From Cohnella abietis (GTDB lineage Bacteria > Bacillota > Bacilli > Paenibacillales > Paenibacillaceae), in assembly GCF_004295585.1 (NCBI RefSeq), contig NZ_AP019400.1:1455501-1519500 (forward strand): a stretch of 64,000 bases of DNA. Reading direction: 5' to 3'. Shown here one piece after another: positions 11,003 through 20,160 of the stretch (position 1 is the stretch's first letter; the number at the start of each line of letters is the position of its first letter). Made by a program: the position numbers and the translations under genes. A model generated the notes under the pieces. It worked only from the letters and a program-made list of their open reading frames with translations, searched no databases and was not told the origin of the DNA.

Positions 11003-12136
11003 GTGGGAGAAGAGGCTGGGGGAAAGAAGCTGTTCGTCTGCACGAAGCCGTATCAATATTTAATCGCAAGATTGATTAAGCAGGGATGTGGATTCGAATA
11101 TTGTGATCTTGTCATCTTGAATCACTTCTATAAAGCGGAAGAATTCAGCGATCGGGTTCGGGAAACCGGGGTTTGGGGTCAAGTAATCTATATTGATGAC
11201 GGTATGCTCGACCAGATGAAGCTCCAGTTAAATCCGATTAAAAAATATTTTTTTTACCATTCGTGGAGAAAGTTTCTCCCTACTGCTTTTTTAGATATTT
11301 CGGCTTACTCGGAAGTATTCGTCGCACACGATTTTGTAGCTTTAGAATACGCGATTATCCGAAAGTTTAGCAGCGAGAGCAAAAGTGTCATTTTATACGA
11401 GGAAGGCTCAGGTAACTACATAAACAACAGTACACATAAGAAATGGTATATGCGTTTTCTAAAAAGAGTAGCTCCTTGGTTCGGACTGCCCGGGGGTTAT
11501 TTTGGGAGTTTAAAATGGATTAAATCGATATGGCTCCAAAGACCGGAATTAATTACAGCTAATCGCAATAATCCTATTTATCACAAAACCCGTGGATTGC
11601 CTATTACCCTAGAGGAGTTTATGAGAATGCCGGATATTATGAGTGAATGCTATCAAATATATCCGGAGTTACATGATGTAGATAAGCTTGTTCGAGATCA
11701 TGACGAGCTGACGGTTATTCTCACAGATCCATTTCTTGATGAAATTACGGATAGAAAAGCATATATTCATTCAATTATCGAGAAAGCGACTGAGGCTGCA
11801 ACGAGGCCGGGCAGTCCTATTTTCTTTAAGCAGCACCCTGGTGAAACCATACAAATAGAAGCGTCTATTACATCAAATGACCAAGTTGCCATAATGCCTC
11901 AGAAGCTCCCGATTGAGCTTCTTTATTTGATCATTCAAAAAAATAAAATAAGCAAAATCAATCTGATTTCCTTCGGGAGTACAGCGATTTTGAATTTATA
12001 TGATTTATGCAGATCCAATGATTATATGTCGGTATTCATTATTGAAAGCATGAGCATGGACGAGGAATTAAAGCTAATTGCATCAAGATTTGTAGATTTG
12101 GCGGAAAAGCATCAAATACAGTTCCAAACCCTATAA
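11003..12136 (+). CDS. GT52-like (sialyltransferase-type) glycosyltransferase
   Basis: 377 residues starting at GTG 11003 behind GAAAGGAGA. Three motifs shared by bacterial sialyltransferases are visible in order: an acidic-acidic-Gly motif in LYEEGSGNY (about 133-135), an HP motif in FFKQHPGE (278-279) and a Ser/Thr motif in SFGSTAIL (326-327). The N terminus (LFVCTKPYQYLIA) resembles GT52. These motifs bind CMP-activated nonulosonates and provide the catalytic base. As the last gene of the pse operon it is the best candidate for attaching the pseudaminate-like sugar. The family call rests on motifs only. Confidence 0.65.
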   Translation: MGEEAGGKKLFVCTKPYQYLIARLIKQGCGFEYCDLVILNHFYKAEEFSDRVRETGVWGQVIYIDDGMLDQMKLQLNPIKKYFFYHSWRKFLPTAFLDISAYSEVFVAHDFVALEYAIIRKFSSESKSVILYEEGSGNYINNSTHKKWYMRFLKRVAPWFGLPGGYFGSLKWIKSIWLQRPELITANRNNPIYHKTRGLPITLEEFMRMPDIMSECYQIYPELHDVDKLVRDHDELTVILTDPFLDEITDRKAYIHSIIEKATEAATRPGSPIFFKQHPGETIQIEASITSNDQVAIMPQKLPIELLYLIIQKNKISKINLISFGSTAILNLYDLCRSNDYMSVFIIESMSMDEELKLIASRFVDLAEKHQIQFQTL

Positions 12137-12152
12137 TTGAGAAAAAAATAAC

Positions 12153-12209
12153 TTGACAATGTTACACTTTGTATCATAAATTGAACATATTGGTGATACG
12201 TACTGTTGC
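12153..12209 (+). promoter_or_regulatory. Promoter of wzz-wzy-wzx operon with two dyad sites
   Basis: TTGACA (12153-12158) is followed by the dyad GTTACA-CTT-TGTATC at 12161-12175 and an ATAAAT-type -10 at about 12176-12181. The dyad is the exact reverse complement of the pse promoter site core, in the same place between -35 and -10. A weaker copy (GATACGTACTGTTGC) is at 12195-12209. Confidence 0.7.
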
Positions 12210-12236
12210 AAACTTAGTTTGGCAAGGAGGATCATG

Positions 12237-12986
12237 ATGGAATCCGAAATGATAGAGTACTTCCGAATATTATGGAAGCGGGTGTGGGTAATTGTCATAG
12301 TCACCGTGTTACTGTGCGGCGCTACCGGTGTTTATAGCTTTCTTAAGGATATTCCTATCTATCAAGCGAGCTCCAAGCTAATCGTCAATACTTCAGATCG
12401 CCAGGATGGGAAGACGGGGCTTGATTTTAACCAAATTAGCTCCAATCTCTTATTAATTGAAACCTACAAGGAAATTATTACTGCCCGGACCATACTGGAG
12501 AAGGTAATTGCTGAAAATCCAGGCTTAGTGAAGGATACCAATGAATTAAGCTCCAAGATTAGTGTAGGCTCCTCCTCACGATCGCAGGTTATGTCTATAA
12601 CGGTTAAGGACGAATCCTATACGAAGGCCGTACAGCTTGTGAATGCAGTATCAGAAGTGTTCCAGCGTGAAACACCTAATATTATGAGTGTTAACAACGT
12701 TACTATTCTCACCAAAGCGGATATGTTAGACCCTGCAGTAAAGGTTTCATCAGGAATTATGTTCAAGGTTGTTATTGCCTTTGTATTGGCGTTAATGATT
12801 TCAATTGTTCTTATCTTTGTATGGGAATATATGGACGACACGTTCAAATCGGAAAGGGATGTAAGTAGACTGGGTGTGCCGACACTAGCGGTAATCTCGC
12901 ACATCAAAAGGTCCGACTGGGGAGGGAAATCGAAGCACCCAAAGAAACAGGTTGGGGACAAGCTCCAGATCGGGATAAACCAATAA
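12237..12986 (+). CDS. Wzz/YveK-type chain-length regulator and BY-kinase modulator
   Basis: A 249-residue protein with a Wzz domain. There is a cytoplasmic start, a membrane segment at WVIVIVTVLLCGATGVYSFL, an extracytoplasmic part with NLLLIETYKEIITARTILEKV, and a second membrane segment IAFVLALMISIVLIFVWEY followed by the short DDTFKSE tail. In Gram-positives this protein is the membrane adaptor that activates a separate tyrosine kinase and sets polymer length. ATG 12237 is 6 nt after AAGGAGG (12224-12230); ATG 12234 is possible. It has a paralogue at 25554. No kinase gene follows it here. Confidence 0.85.
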   Translation: MESEMIEYFRILWKRVWVIVIVTVLLCGATGVYSFLKDIPIYQASSKLIVNTSDRQDGKTGLDFNQISSNLLLIETYKEIITARTILEKVIAENPGLVKDTNELSSKISVGSSSRSQVMSITVKDESYTKAVQLVNAVSEVFQRETPNIMSVNNVTILTKADMLDPAVKVSSGIMFKVVIAFVLALMISIVLIFVWEYMDDTFKSERDVSRLGVPTLAVISHIKRSDWGGKSKHPKKQVGDKLQIGINQ

Positions 12987-13028
12987 GAAAGATAGAGACC
13001 ATACAGGGTAGGGAGTGAAGGTTATTAA

Positions 13029-14174
13029 TTGCCTATGAAAAACATTCTATTATATGACCTATCCAATGATGGCCACCATTTTATTTATAACTCAACAGTT
13101 ATGAACAAGATCAAGAGCCAGTATAACAAGGCTTGTTATTACACGGCAACCGACAATAAGGACATTATTAACGAGCTTAGAGACAAGCAGATTGAGGTTC
13201 ATAATATTCATGTAACAAGGAAAGCAAATCAGTACTTAAGTGTAGGTTATCGAACGATACTCCTCATTCGAATGCTCCTCTTTGCCAGAATCAACGGATT
13301 TAAGAAAATCCACTTATTCCATCTAGATAGCAACATTATTTCATTATTATGCCTGCTCCCCTTTCTATTGGGGCTCCAAGTAACAGGAACGCTTCATTGG
13401 TTTCCCACTCGGAAATGGAAGAAAAGAATACTGTTATTCCTTCTCAGATTCTCGATGGTCAACAAAATTGTCGTACACGGTGACTATACGCAGCATGAAT
13501 TCAATGAGCTATTACGTCCCGAGCACGAACAGAAAATCGTTAATATCCATTTTCCTAATTTCCCTATCCCACAGGTTTCCAGCAAGGACAATACGAAGGA
13601 AGTTGAAGAGAAATTAGCGGGACTTACACGCCCATTCTTTCTCTGCTTTGGTGGACTCAGATCGGATAAAGGCATCGATCTTCTACTCGAATCGTTAGCT
13701 CCCTTGAGAGGGAAATCTTTTACTTTAATTGTAGCCGGCTCGGAGGGTTACTTCACAGGAAATGACATTAAGCAGTTAGCGAAGCAGTATGGCATTGAGG
13801 ATAAGGTATTTCTAGACCTTCGTTTTATTCCAGACGATGTTATGGATTATTATTTCAATGCTTGCGATGCTGTCATTTTGCCTTACCGCACCCTGTTTTC
13901 TGGGCAAAGCGGTCCACTGACGGAAGGGGCAGCACGAAACAAATATATTCTTGGTCCTCGACACGGCGAGATCGGTCACACGATTCAAACCTATCACCTG
14001 GGTAACACGTTTGAAGCAGAGAATGTTGAAGATCTTACGGATAAGCTGCAGCAGACACTAGGTACTATTCATAACGAGGGCAGCACTCTCCCTAGTAACA
14101 ACACCTATGCACCTCTAATTAGTATGGAAAGGTTCATCCATAGTTATGACCAGTTTTTCGCGTCAAATGGCTAG
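13029..14174 (+). CDS. Glycosyltransferase, GT4-like
   Basis: About 381 residues. The N terminus NILLYDLSNDGHHFIYN has the GHH acceptor loop. The C-terminal half has FLCFGGLRSDKGIDLLLESL, VAGSEGYF and ILPYRTLFSGQSGPLTEGAARN in the usual GT-B donor positions. TTG 13029 is 7 nt from GTGAAGG (13015-13021), whereas ATG 13035 is 13 nt from it, so either may be used. It follows the Wzz-like gene by 42 bp and is part of the same operon. Confidence 0.75.
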   Translation: MPMKNILLYDLSNDGHHFIYNSTVMNKIKSQYNKACYYTATDNKDIINELRDKQIEVHNIHVTRKANQYLSVGYRTILLIRMLLFARINGFKKIHLFHLDSNIISLLCLLPFLLGLQVTGTLHWFPTRKWKKRILLFLLRFSMVNKIVVHGDYTQHEFNELLRPEHEQKIVNIHFPNFPIPQVSSKDNTKEVEEKLAGLTRPFFLCFGGLRSDKGIDLLLESLAPLRGKSFTLIVAGSEGYFTGNDIKQLAKQYGIEDKVFLDLRFIPDDVMDYYFNACDAVILPYRTLFSGQSGPLTEGAARNKYILGPRHGEIGHTIQTYHLGNTFEAENVEDLTDKLQQTLGTIHNEGSTLPSNNTYAPLISMERFIHSYDQFFASNG

Positions 14175-14195
14175 AGGGAGAGGAGACTGATTAGA

Positions 14196-15629
14196 ATGGG
14201 GACGAATAAATCTGGTTTTGTAGAGAAAGCCATCATCTATACTTATTTATTGTTGCTGCCCTTCAATAGCGGTCTCCTCCGCGAGTCCCTTCATTCCTTG
14301 TCTTCCTCTGTTTCATTCATCCCGCATCTTCTGGGAATAGGGTTAATGGCTATATTGATCTATTCTAAGAAGCGGGAATACCGACCATCGGACATTGTTA
14401 AAAAAATGATTATTATTATTCTCCTGCTTAATCTTTCTAGTTTAATTATGGCTATTATTCAATTTAAGGATCTCGGTACGGTTTTTGGAAGGAATACAAT
14501 AGTCGCTGCAACTCCTCACATTATGTATTACCTGCAAATTATGCTGGCCATTGTATATAACGATTATATTCTCAACCAAATCGAAATTAAGAAAGTCCTA
14601 CGAGTAATCCTGACTTCATTTTCTGTCGTTCTAGCCATCGGATATGTCCAAATTTTGTCTATATTATCGGGGGGCGGGATTGCTAACTCCATTTTGGAGC
14701 TACTTGGACGGCTCTTTTTTACTGATGAGGTATATGTAGCTAGAGCTGCTAAGTTAAATTTGATGACGCCCGAAGCTTCTACTGCCGGCGCTCAAATGGC
14801 TGTTTTCATCTTTCCTTTGCTTCTGGCACTGATTAAGCATAAAAAAATGAATAGAGTTTATGGAATAGGGCTCCTTCTCGCCTATATTCCGATCATCATT
14901 TTCAACAATAGCTCTAGTGGTTTGCTGGGTATCATGATTTGTCTGTTCTGCTTCTTATTCTTAATTTCCTATCGTAAAAAAATAAACATATGGAACGTCA
15001 GAATAATGCTTCTATTAACGGTACTTTTAGTATTCTTGATCAACTTTGATACAATCAAGCATTCAGATTTTATGGAGAGAACGTTCCTCAAAGCCGTCGA
15101 TACAGAGAATTTATCTACGTTACATCGCACGACATCTATTTATACGAACATGCAATCGTTGAAGGAGTATCCAATTATGGGGGTAGGGAACGGAATTCAG
15201 GGCTTCTACTATATGAAGTACTTTCCCAATTGGGGGTTTCAGTCACAGGAATCCACGGAGCTTTATTACGGGGAAGCAGGCTGGCCAGGCTCAGGAGCAT
15301 TCGTATTTACCTATTTATCCGCATACGGAGCTGTGGGACTGCTCTTGCTTTGTTATGCGATTTATCTGATTAACCGCAATTTGAGAAAATTCAAAAATAC
15401 ATCCTACCACTATATATATGATTTTGCCTTCATTGCTAGTATTGGACTACTATTCCAAGCCTACTCCACCTTAGATATCATTGGGAACTTTTATGTCATA
15501 TTTATTATTTCCATCGCAGCGCTTCGCCGGATCGAACGAAATCCTGTGGCCATTAATGTCGATGAGCCTCGGCATAGGATTTTGGATACGGGCTTCACAT
15601 TCCAGCCTGCAGTCAGGAGCATTCCATGA
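14196..15629 (+). CDS. O-antigen ligase/Wzy-type polymerase, integral membrane
   Basis: A 477-residue protein with about ten to twelve hydrophobic segments. The large loop carries LHRTTSIYTNMQSLKEYPIMGVGNG, a Wzy_C/O-antigen-ligase pattern. Such proteins polymerise lipid-linked repeat units on the outer face of the membrane. The stop overlaps the flippase start at 15626. Together with the Wzz-like gene upstream and the flippase downstream it forms a Wzx/Wzy export set. Confidence 0.8.
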   Translation: MGTNKSGFVEKAIIYTYLLLLPFNSGLLRESLHSLSSSVSFIPHLLGIGLMAILIYSKKREYRPSDIVKKMIIIILLLNLSSLIMAIIQFKDLGTVFGRNTIVAATPHIMYYLQIMLAIVYNDYILNQIEIKKVLRVILTSFSVVLAIGYVQILSILSGGGIANSILELLGRLFFTDEVYVARAAKLNLMTPEASTAGAQMAVFIFPLLLALIKHKKMNRVYGIGLLLAYIPIIIFNNSSSGLLGIMICLFCFLFLISYRKKINIWNVRIMLLLTVLLVFLINFDTIKHSDFMERTFLKAVDTENLSTLHRTTSIYTNMQSLKEYPIMGVGNGIQGFYYMKYFPNWGFQSQESTELYYGEAGWPGSGAFVFTYLSAYGAVGLLLLCYAIYLINRNLRKFKNTSYHYIYDFAFIASIGLLFQAYSTLDIIGNFYVIFIISIAALRRIERNPVAINVDEPRHRILDTGFTFQPAVRSIP

Positions 15630-17197
15630 ATTCAAAGCTAATCTTTTCAGGTGCTTTTATTTTGTTAGTTGGTAATTTATTGAGTAGTGTCCTCGGCTTG
15701 ACTAGGGAAATTATGTCCGCGGCTTATTACGGTGCTAATATGCATATGGATTCTTACTTGTTCGCCAATACGGTTCCTTCGATATTACTTTCCTTTATTG
15801 ATGGTATTCTAATGGCTGGTTTTATTCCTCTGTATATTAGAAAAAGAGTGAATTATAGTCCAGATGAAGCTTCTCTTATGCTCAGCAATATGGTCAATTG
15901 GCTTATTCTTTCCGTCGTAGCGGTGACCGCTTTCTGTTACTTGTTCAGCGATACATTGTCTGCCTTCTTCTCCGTAAACGAAGTAGCACACCAGCAAATT
16001 AAACATCTGCTATGGATATTGCTGCCGGGCGTTCTCTTCTTTAGTGTCTCCTACGTTCAGACAGCTGTTCTTAATAGTATGAACCATTTTAAGACTCCAG
16101 CCTTTCTGACTGTTATGAACAATGCGATTATTATTATTTTTATGGTTGTTTTTCATAAGGTGCTAGGCATTGATTCCATGGCTTGGGGATTTGTGATTGG
16201 AACCGTGCTTCAAGTGGTCGTTCAATGGCCCGTCATGCGCAAGCTAGGCGTAAAGTATAGACTTCATTTGACCTGGAAGGACGACGATTTGAAGAAGCTA
16301 CTTAAGATGTCATTGCCCATTATAAGCTTGGTCGTTATTACTCAGTGCGTCATGTTCGCCACTCGTTATTTTTCCGCATATCTCGATGCAGGAAGTGCCT
16401 CATCATTGAACTATGCCAGCCGATTCATCATGCTACCCGTTACTTTGTTCGGAACAGCATTGGTGAGTGCAAGCTATCCTTCGGCTATTCAGATGCTAGC
16501 GGAGCATAAAATGAAGGATTTCAATGCTATCGTCATCAACTGTATTAAAAGTCTTTCGCTGATTCTGGCCCCAGTTATGCTTATATGCATTCTGTTCTCT
16601 CACAATATTATCCGGATTTTGCTAGAGAGAGGGGCTTTTGATGACAAGGCAACGGATATGACTGCAACGGCATTCATGATTCTGTCCGCTGGAATTGTGA
16701 TCATCCCGATGAGGGATCTATTCAATAAGATTTTCTTCGGGAAGGAAAACATGACCATTCCAATCCTCACGTCCTCCCTGTACTTGGTAGTTTTCATTGC
16801 AGCATGTCTGGTATTGGTTCCCAGTATCCGTTTCATGGGCATTGCTACTGCTAGCACACTGGCTTCGCTTTCTTCGTTCTTATTCCTTATTTACCATTAT
16901 AGAAGGCTAGATGTGGATAATAAGCTTGACGTTTCCTTGCTGTATTTTGTTAAAATCCTTTTCGCATCGGCTGTTGGTGCGAGTACGGGCTACTCTATAT
17001 ACCGTGCTTGTGCGAATTATTTTGAGATAAGCTCTCTCGATTTTATTCTAGTACCCTTGTCGATCGGGCTTAGCGTAATTGTATATCTCGGTCTGATCAA
17101 GTTGTTCAAGATTAAAGAGATTGATATCGTGTATGAGAAAATTTTTGCGAAATTCAAGCTTCGGAAAGACAGAGGCGCTGTTGTTAGCAAAAGCTAA
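15626..17197 (+). CDS. MurJ/MVF-family flippase
   Basis: A 523-residue MOP-superfamily transporter with about 14 membrane segments. GLTREIMSAAYYGANMHMDSYLFANTVPSILLSFIDG is close to the start of MurJ, with its conserved Arg and Asp positions. In this context it probably flips an undecaprenyl-linked repeat unit rather than lipid II, although a second lipid II flippase cannot be excluded. It overlaps the polymerase gene by 4 bp. Confidence 0.8.
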   Translation: MNSKLIFSGAFILLVGNLLSSVLGLTREIMSAAYYGANMHMDSYLFANTVPSILLSFIDGILMAGFIPLYIRKRVNYSPDEASLMLSNMVNWLILSVVAVTAFCYLFSDTLSAFFSVNEVAHQQIKHLLWILLPGVLFFSVSYVQTAVLNSMNHFKTPAFLTVMNNAIIIIFMVVFHKVLGIDSMAWGFVIGTVLQVVVQWPVMRKLGVKYRLHLTWKDDDLKKLLKMSLPIISLVVITQCVMFATRYFSAYLDAGSASSLNYASRFIMLPVTLFGTALVSASYPSAIQMLAEHKMKDFNAIVINCIKSLSLILAPVMLICILFSHNIIRILLERGAFDDKATDMTATAFMILSAGIVIIPMRDLFNKIFFGKENMTIPILTSSLYLVVFIAACLVLVPSIRFMGIATASTLASLSSFLFLIYHYRRLDVDNKLDVSLLYFVKILFASAVGASTGYSIYRACANYFEISSLDFILVPLSIGLSVIVYLGLIKLFKIKEIDIVYEKIFAKFKLRKDRGAVVSKS

Positions 17198-17235
17198 TGA
17201 GCTGAGGGAGCAAGGGAAGGGCGGTCGAGCATCAG

Positions 17236-18417
17236 ATGAAAATATTGTTCTTATCGTGGGCATATCCGAAATCGAATACCCCTTATTTAGGGATATGGGC
17301 TCATCAGCAGGCGCTGGCTTTGACAGCAAAGGGCGTGGATGTTGAAGTTATGAATACGGTGCCGTATATACCCCACCTAGCGGGTCATTTGTCAGCGAAA
17401 ATTAAGAGATATGCCCACATCCCGAAGCAAGAGCATTACGATGGAATTAAGGTATATCACCCCAAATTTCTTAGGGCAATTCCTGGCTCTATACTAGATA
17501 GATTACTATTCCAGCTAACGGGTTTACAGTCTAGGATGGTTCTCGCTGCTATGGGAAAAACGGTGGATCTTCGGCAATATCAGCTTATTCATGCGCATAA
17601 TCTGTTTCCGGATGGTGCAACCGCTTATCTGCTTAGTCGAAAGTACCGGATTCCTTACGTAATTACGCTTCATGACGTGGATCAATATAACAGCCTTGCC
17701 GATAAAGGCATGCTAAAGGAATTGTCCAGAAAAATTATTTCCCATGCCAAAAAGGTATTCGTCGTAAGCAACCGAGTTAAAAACAATATCATTAGCCAGC
17801 TCCCTGAGCAAAATGTGCAATTGCTATACAATACGTTCTATACAGAGGATAAACAGCTTCAAGGTAGGGGGAGGAACAAGAAAATTGTAGCGATTGCTTC
17901 TTTAATAGAACGAAAAGGAATTCATATTTTGCTACAAGCCTTTCACCGAATCGCGAGTTTGAATAAAGATTATGAGCTCGTTATTATCGGTAATGGTTCA
18001 GAAATGGAGAGCCTAATTAAGCTAACCCAGCAATTAAACCTTCAAGAGCGAGTTACATTTAGAGGGACATTGCGCCATCAGGAGGCGATGGAGGAGCTGG
18101 CGAATGCGTCTATCTTCTGTTTGCCCAGTTGGGATGAGGCATTCGGCGTCGTATATGCAGAAGCCATGTCTTACGGAATTCCCATAATCGGTTGCAGAGG
18201 AGAAGGAATTGGGGATCTCGTTACGCACTTGGAAAACGGGATGTTAGTTGAATCGCAAAACATCGATGAGTTGACTGAAGCATTGCAATATTTAATTTCC
18301 AATGTGCAAGAGGCATGGTTGATTGGAAATCGGGGGAAAGAGAGCATCGACAATCTTCATCCTCGTACCTTCGGGGGAAAGCTGCTTGAACAATATGAAG
18401 AAGTGCTTAGCTCATAA
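17236..18417 (+). CDS. Glycosyltransferase family 4 protein
   Basis: A 393-residue GT-B enzyme. It starts KILFLSWAYPKSNTPYLGIWAHQQALAL, has VITLHDVDQYN in the first domain, and IASLIERKGIHILLQAFHRI, VIIGNGSEME and LPSWDEAFGVVYAEAMSYGIPIIGCRGEG in the donor domain, including the two Glu of the EX7E motif. It is the last gene of this operon; a terminator follows at 18421. Confidence 0.85.
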   Translation: MKILFLSWAYPKSNTPYLGIWAHQQALALTAKGVDVEVMNTVPYIPHLAGHLSAKIKRYAHIPKQEHYDGIKVYHPKFLRAIPGSILDRLLFQLTGLQSRMVLAAMGKTVDLRQYQLIHAHNLFPDGATAYLLSRKYRIPYVITLHDVDQYNSLADKGMLKELSRKIISHAKKVFVVSNRVKNNIISQLPEQNVQLLYNTFYTEDKQLQGRGRNKKIVAIASLIERKGIHILLQAFHRIASLNKDYELVIIGNGSEMESLIKLTQQLNLQERVTFRGTLRHQEAMEELANASIFCLPSWDEAFGVVYAEAMSYGIPIIGCRGEGIGDLVTHLENGMLVESQNIDELTEALQYLISNVQEAWLIGNRGKESIDNLHPRTFGGKLLEQYEEVLSS

Positions 18418-18420
18418 TGA

Positions 18421-18456
18421 ATGCTCTTCCTTTGAATAGGGAGGAGCATTTTTTTG
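18421..18456 (+). terminator. Rho-independent terminator
   Basis: ATGCTCTTCC and GGGAGGAGCAT form an imperfect stem around an 8-base loop. Seven T follow. It closes the 12237-18417 operon. Confidence 0.8.
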
Positions 18457-18531
18457 TGGTGTCCGTTATCAGTACACGCAAGATTTGAAGCATGAGCATA
18501 TGTAGAAGTAACAAATAAAGTAAGAGGGTCG

Positions 18532-20145
18532 GTGAAACAGTTGATTAATGTTAAGGATAGTCCCTATAAGGCTGTGGGAGATGGCAAAGCAGATGATACT
18601 AAAGCAATTCAGAAAGCGATAGATGCTGCAGGATTAGGGGGAAATGTCAGTATACCGAAAGGGAATTACCGCATTACGGACACGCTGAATATTGGGTTCT
18701 ATCCAGGCCTTAGTATAGACGGGGAAAATTGGGAAGGCACTGTTATTCTTATGGATGCCAGTAATAGACCTATTTTTCGGTTTAATAAGCAGGATACGCA
18801 TACGGTAACTTTGTCCAATCTAAATTTGCAGTACAAAACTCAGCAGACTAAAGACGGACAACCAAATAGCAGTGCAATAGAGTATACGAACTCGGCAAGC
18901 AATGAAAGTGGAATGTATCATCACATTTACCGCAAGGTAAGAGTTACGTACGCAACTTATGGCTTCAATATTAATTCCAAGGACCAGCTTCCGATTTGGG
19001 GATGTAAGTGGGAAGACATTATTATGAGTAACATCGGAACTACCTGCTTCAGAATTCGTTCTGGACAACCCGTAGGTAAACCGATGAATATGTTCGAGAA
19101 TATTAAAATTTTTCAAAATGCTAAAGCCGTATCGTCCTATGCTTTCGATATGCAAAGTGAGTTTTTAATAGATGCCCTCGATATTGAAGGTTGGAAAAAT
19201 GGGATTTTAATTAATGACAGTGGGTTTAATTGCGTTATTCGTTACGTACATGCGGAGCATCATGTCATTACAGAGGATTACTCCTCCCTCTTCATTCTTC
19301 AGGACGGGAGCTACGACGTTAGCGCAATCGATGTATCGATCAAGGCTTGGACGAATAGCCAGCATACACTTCTTCAAGGAAACCCAAATAGTACGCTTAA
19401 TGCCAGGAATATAAGGGTTCACTCTGAAGACACCTTGGTCGGAGGAAATATGTCTATCATCGGCACCTTTAGAAAAGCCGTAGTTGCAGGTCTTCAGAAG
19501 GGTAGTGACAGTGATCGTGTGGACAGTTACACCGGGTACTTGAACTACGTGTGGAATATTTATTCTGTGGATGGTTTGCCGCCTTATATCGAGGATGGCT
19601 ATGCACTGCCTGTGGCCAGCAATGATTATCGGGGACGAATGTTCTACAAACGTGTAAGCAAAGGAAGCGACCTATTATATTTGTGCATCAAAGACACGAA
19701 TAACGCATTTACCTGGAAGGATATAACATCCAGCGGAGGGGGTGTCGTTAGCCCACATGCTTCCACACATATTTCTGGTGGCACCGATACGATTCCGAAT
19801 GCAGGCTCGGGCTCGGGACTAATGACGTCCTCAGATAAAGCTAAGCTAGATAAGATCGATCAGAATGCCAACTACTATGTCCATCCTGACACTCATCCAG
19901 CTACGATCATTGTTGAAGATTCTAAACACCGGTTTGTAACCGATGCAGATAAGGTGGCATGGAATAACGCAGCAAGTGGTGGCGGAACGACTGTGAAGGC
20001 TGAACAGCTAGCAACATTGCCAGCCGCGAATGCCGATTCTAGGGGGCGTATTGTACTTCTTCTTGGGGCGGTTAATACAGCCGATGCAACCTACGTCTGC
20101 AAGAAGCTGGCCGACAACACTTACGATTGGAAACAAATTGACTAA
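18532..20145 (+). CDS. Right-handed beta-helix (pectate-lyase-superfamily) protein with phage-tail-like C terminus
   Basis: A 537-residue protein. Residues 1-40 (VGDGKADDTKAIQKAIDAAG) are the opening of the pectate-lyase-3/GH28-related beta-helix. Repeating hydrophobic coils run to about residue 330. From about residue 405 there are tail-spike-like elements: HASTHISGGTD, SSDKAKLDKIDQNAN, then VTDADKVAWN. No signal peptide is visible. Proteins of this build depolymerise or bind polysaccharide. It starts at GTG 18532 and is 15 bp upstream of a second beta-helix gene. Role within this cluster is unknown. Confidence 0.7.
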   Translation: MKQLINVKDSPYKAVGDGKADDTKAIQKAIDAAGLGGNVSIPKGNYRITDTLNIGFYPGLSIDGENWEGTVILMDASNRPIFRFNKQDTHTVTLSNLNLQYKTQQTKDGQPNSSAIEYTNSASNESGMYHHIYRKVRVTYATYGFNINSKDQLPIWGCKWEDIIMSNIGTTCFRIRSGQPVGKPMNMFENIKIFQNAKAVSSYAFDMQSEFLIDALDIEGWKNGILINDSGFNCVIRYVHAEHHVITEDYSSLFILQDGSYDVSAIDVSIKAWTNSQHTLLQGNPNSTLNARNIRVHSEDTLVGGNMSIIGTFRKAVVAGLQKGSDSDRVDSYTGYLNYVWNIYSVDGLPPYIEDGYALPVASNDYRGRMFYKRVSKGSDLLYLCIKDTNNAFTWKDITSSGGGVVSPHASTHISGGTDTIPNAGSGSGLMTSSDKAKLDKIDQNANYYVHPDTHPATIIVEDSKHRFVTDADKVAWNNAASGGGTTVKAEQLATLPAANADSRGRIVLLLGAVNTADATYVCKKLADNTYDWKQID

Positions 20146-20160
20146 AAGGGGTTGATTATC

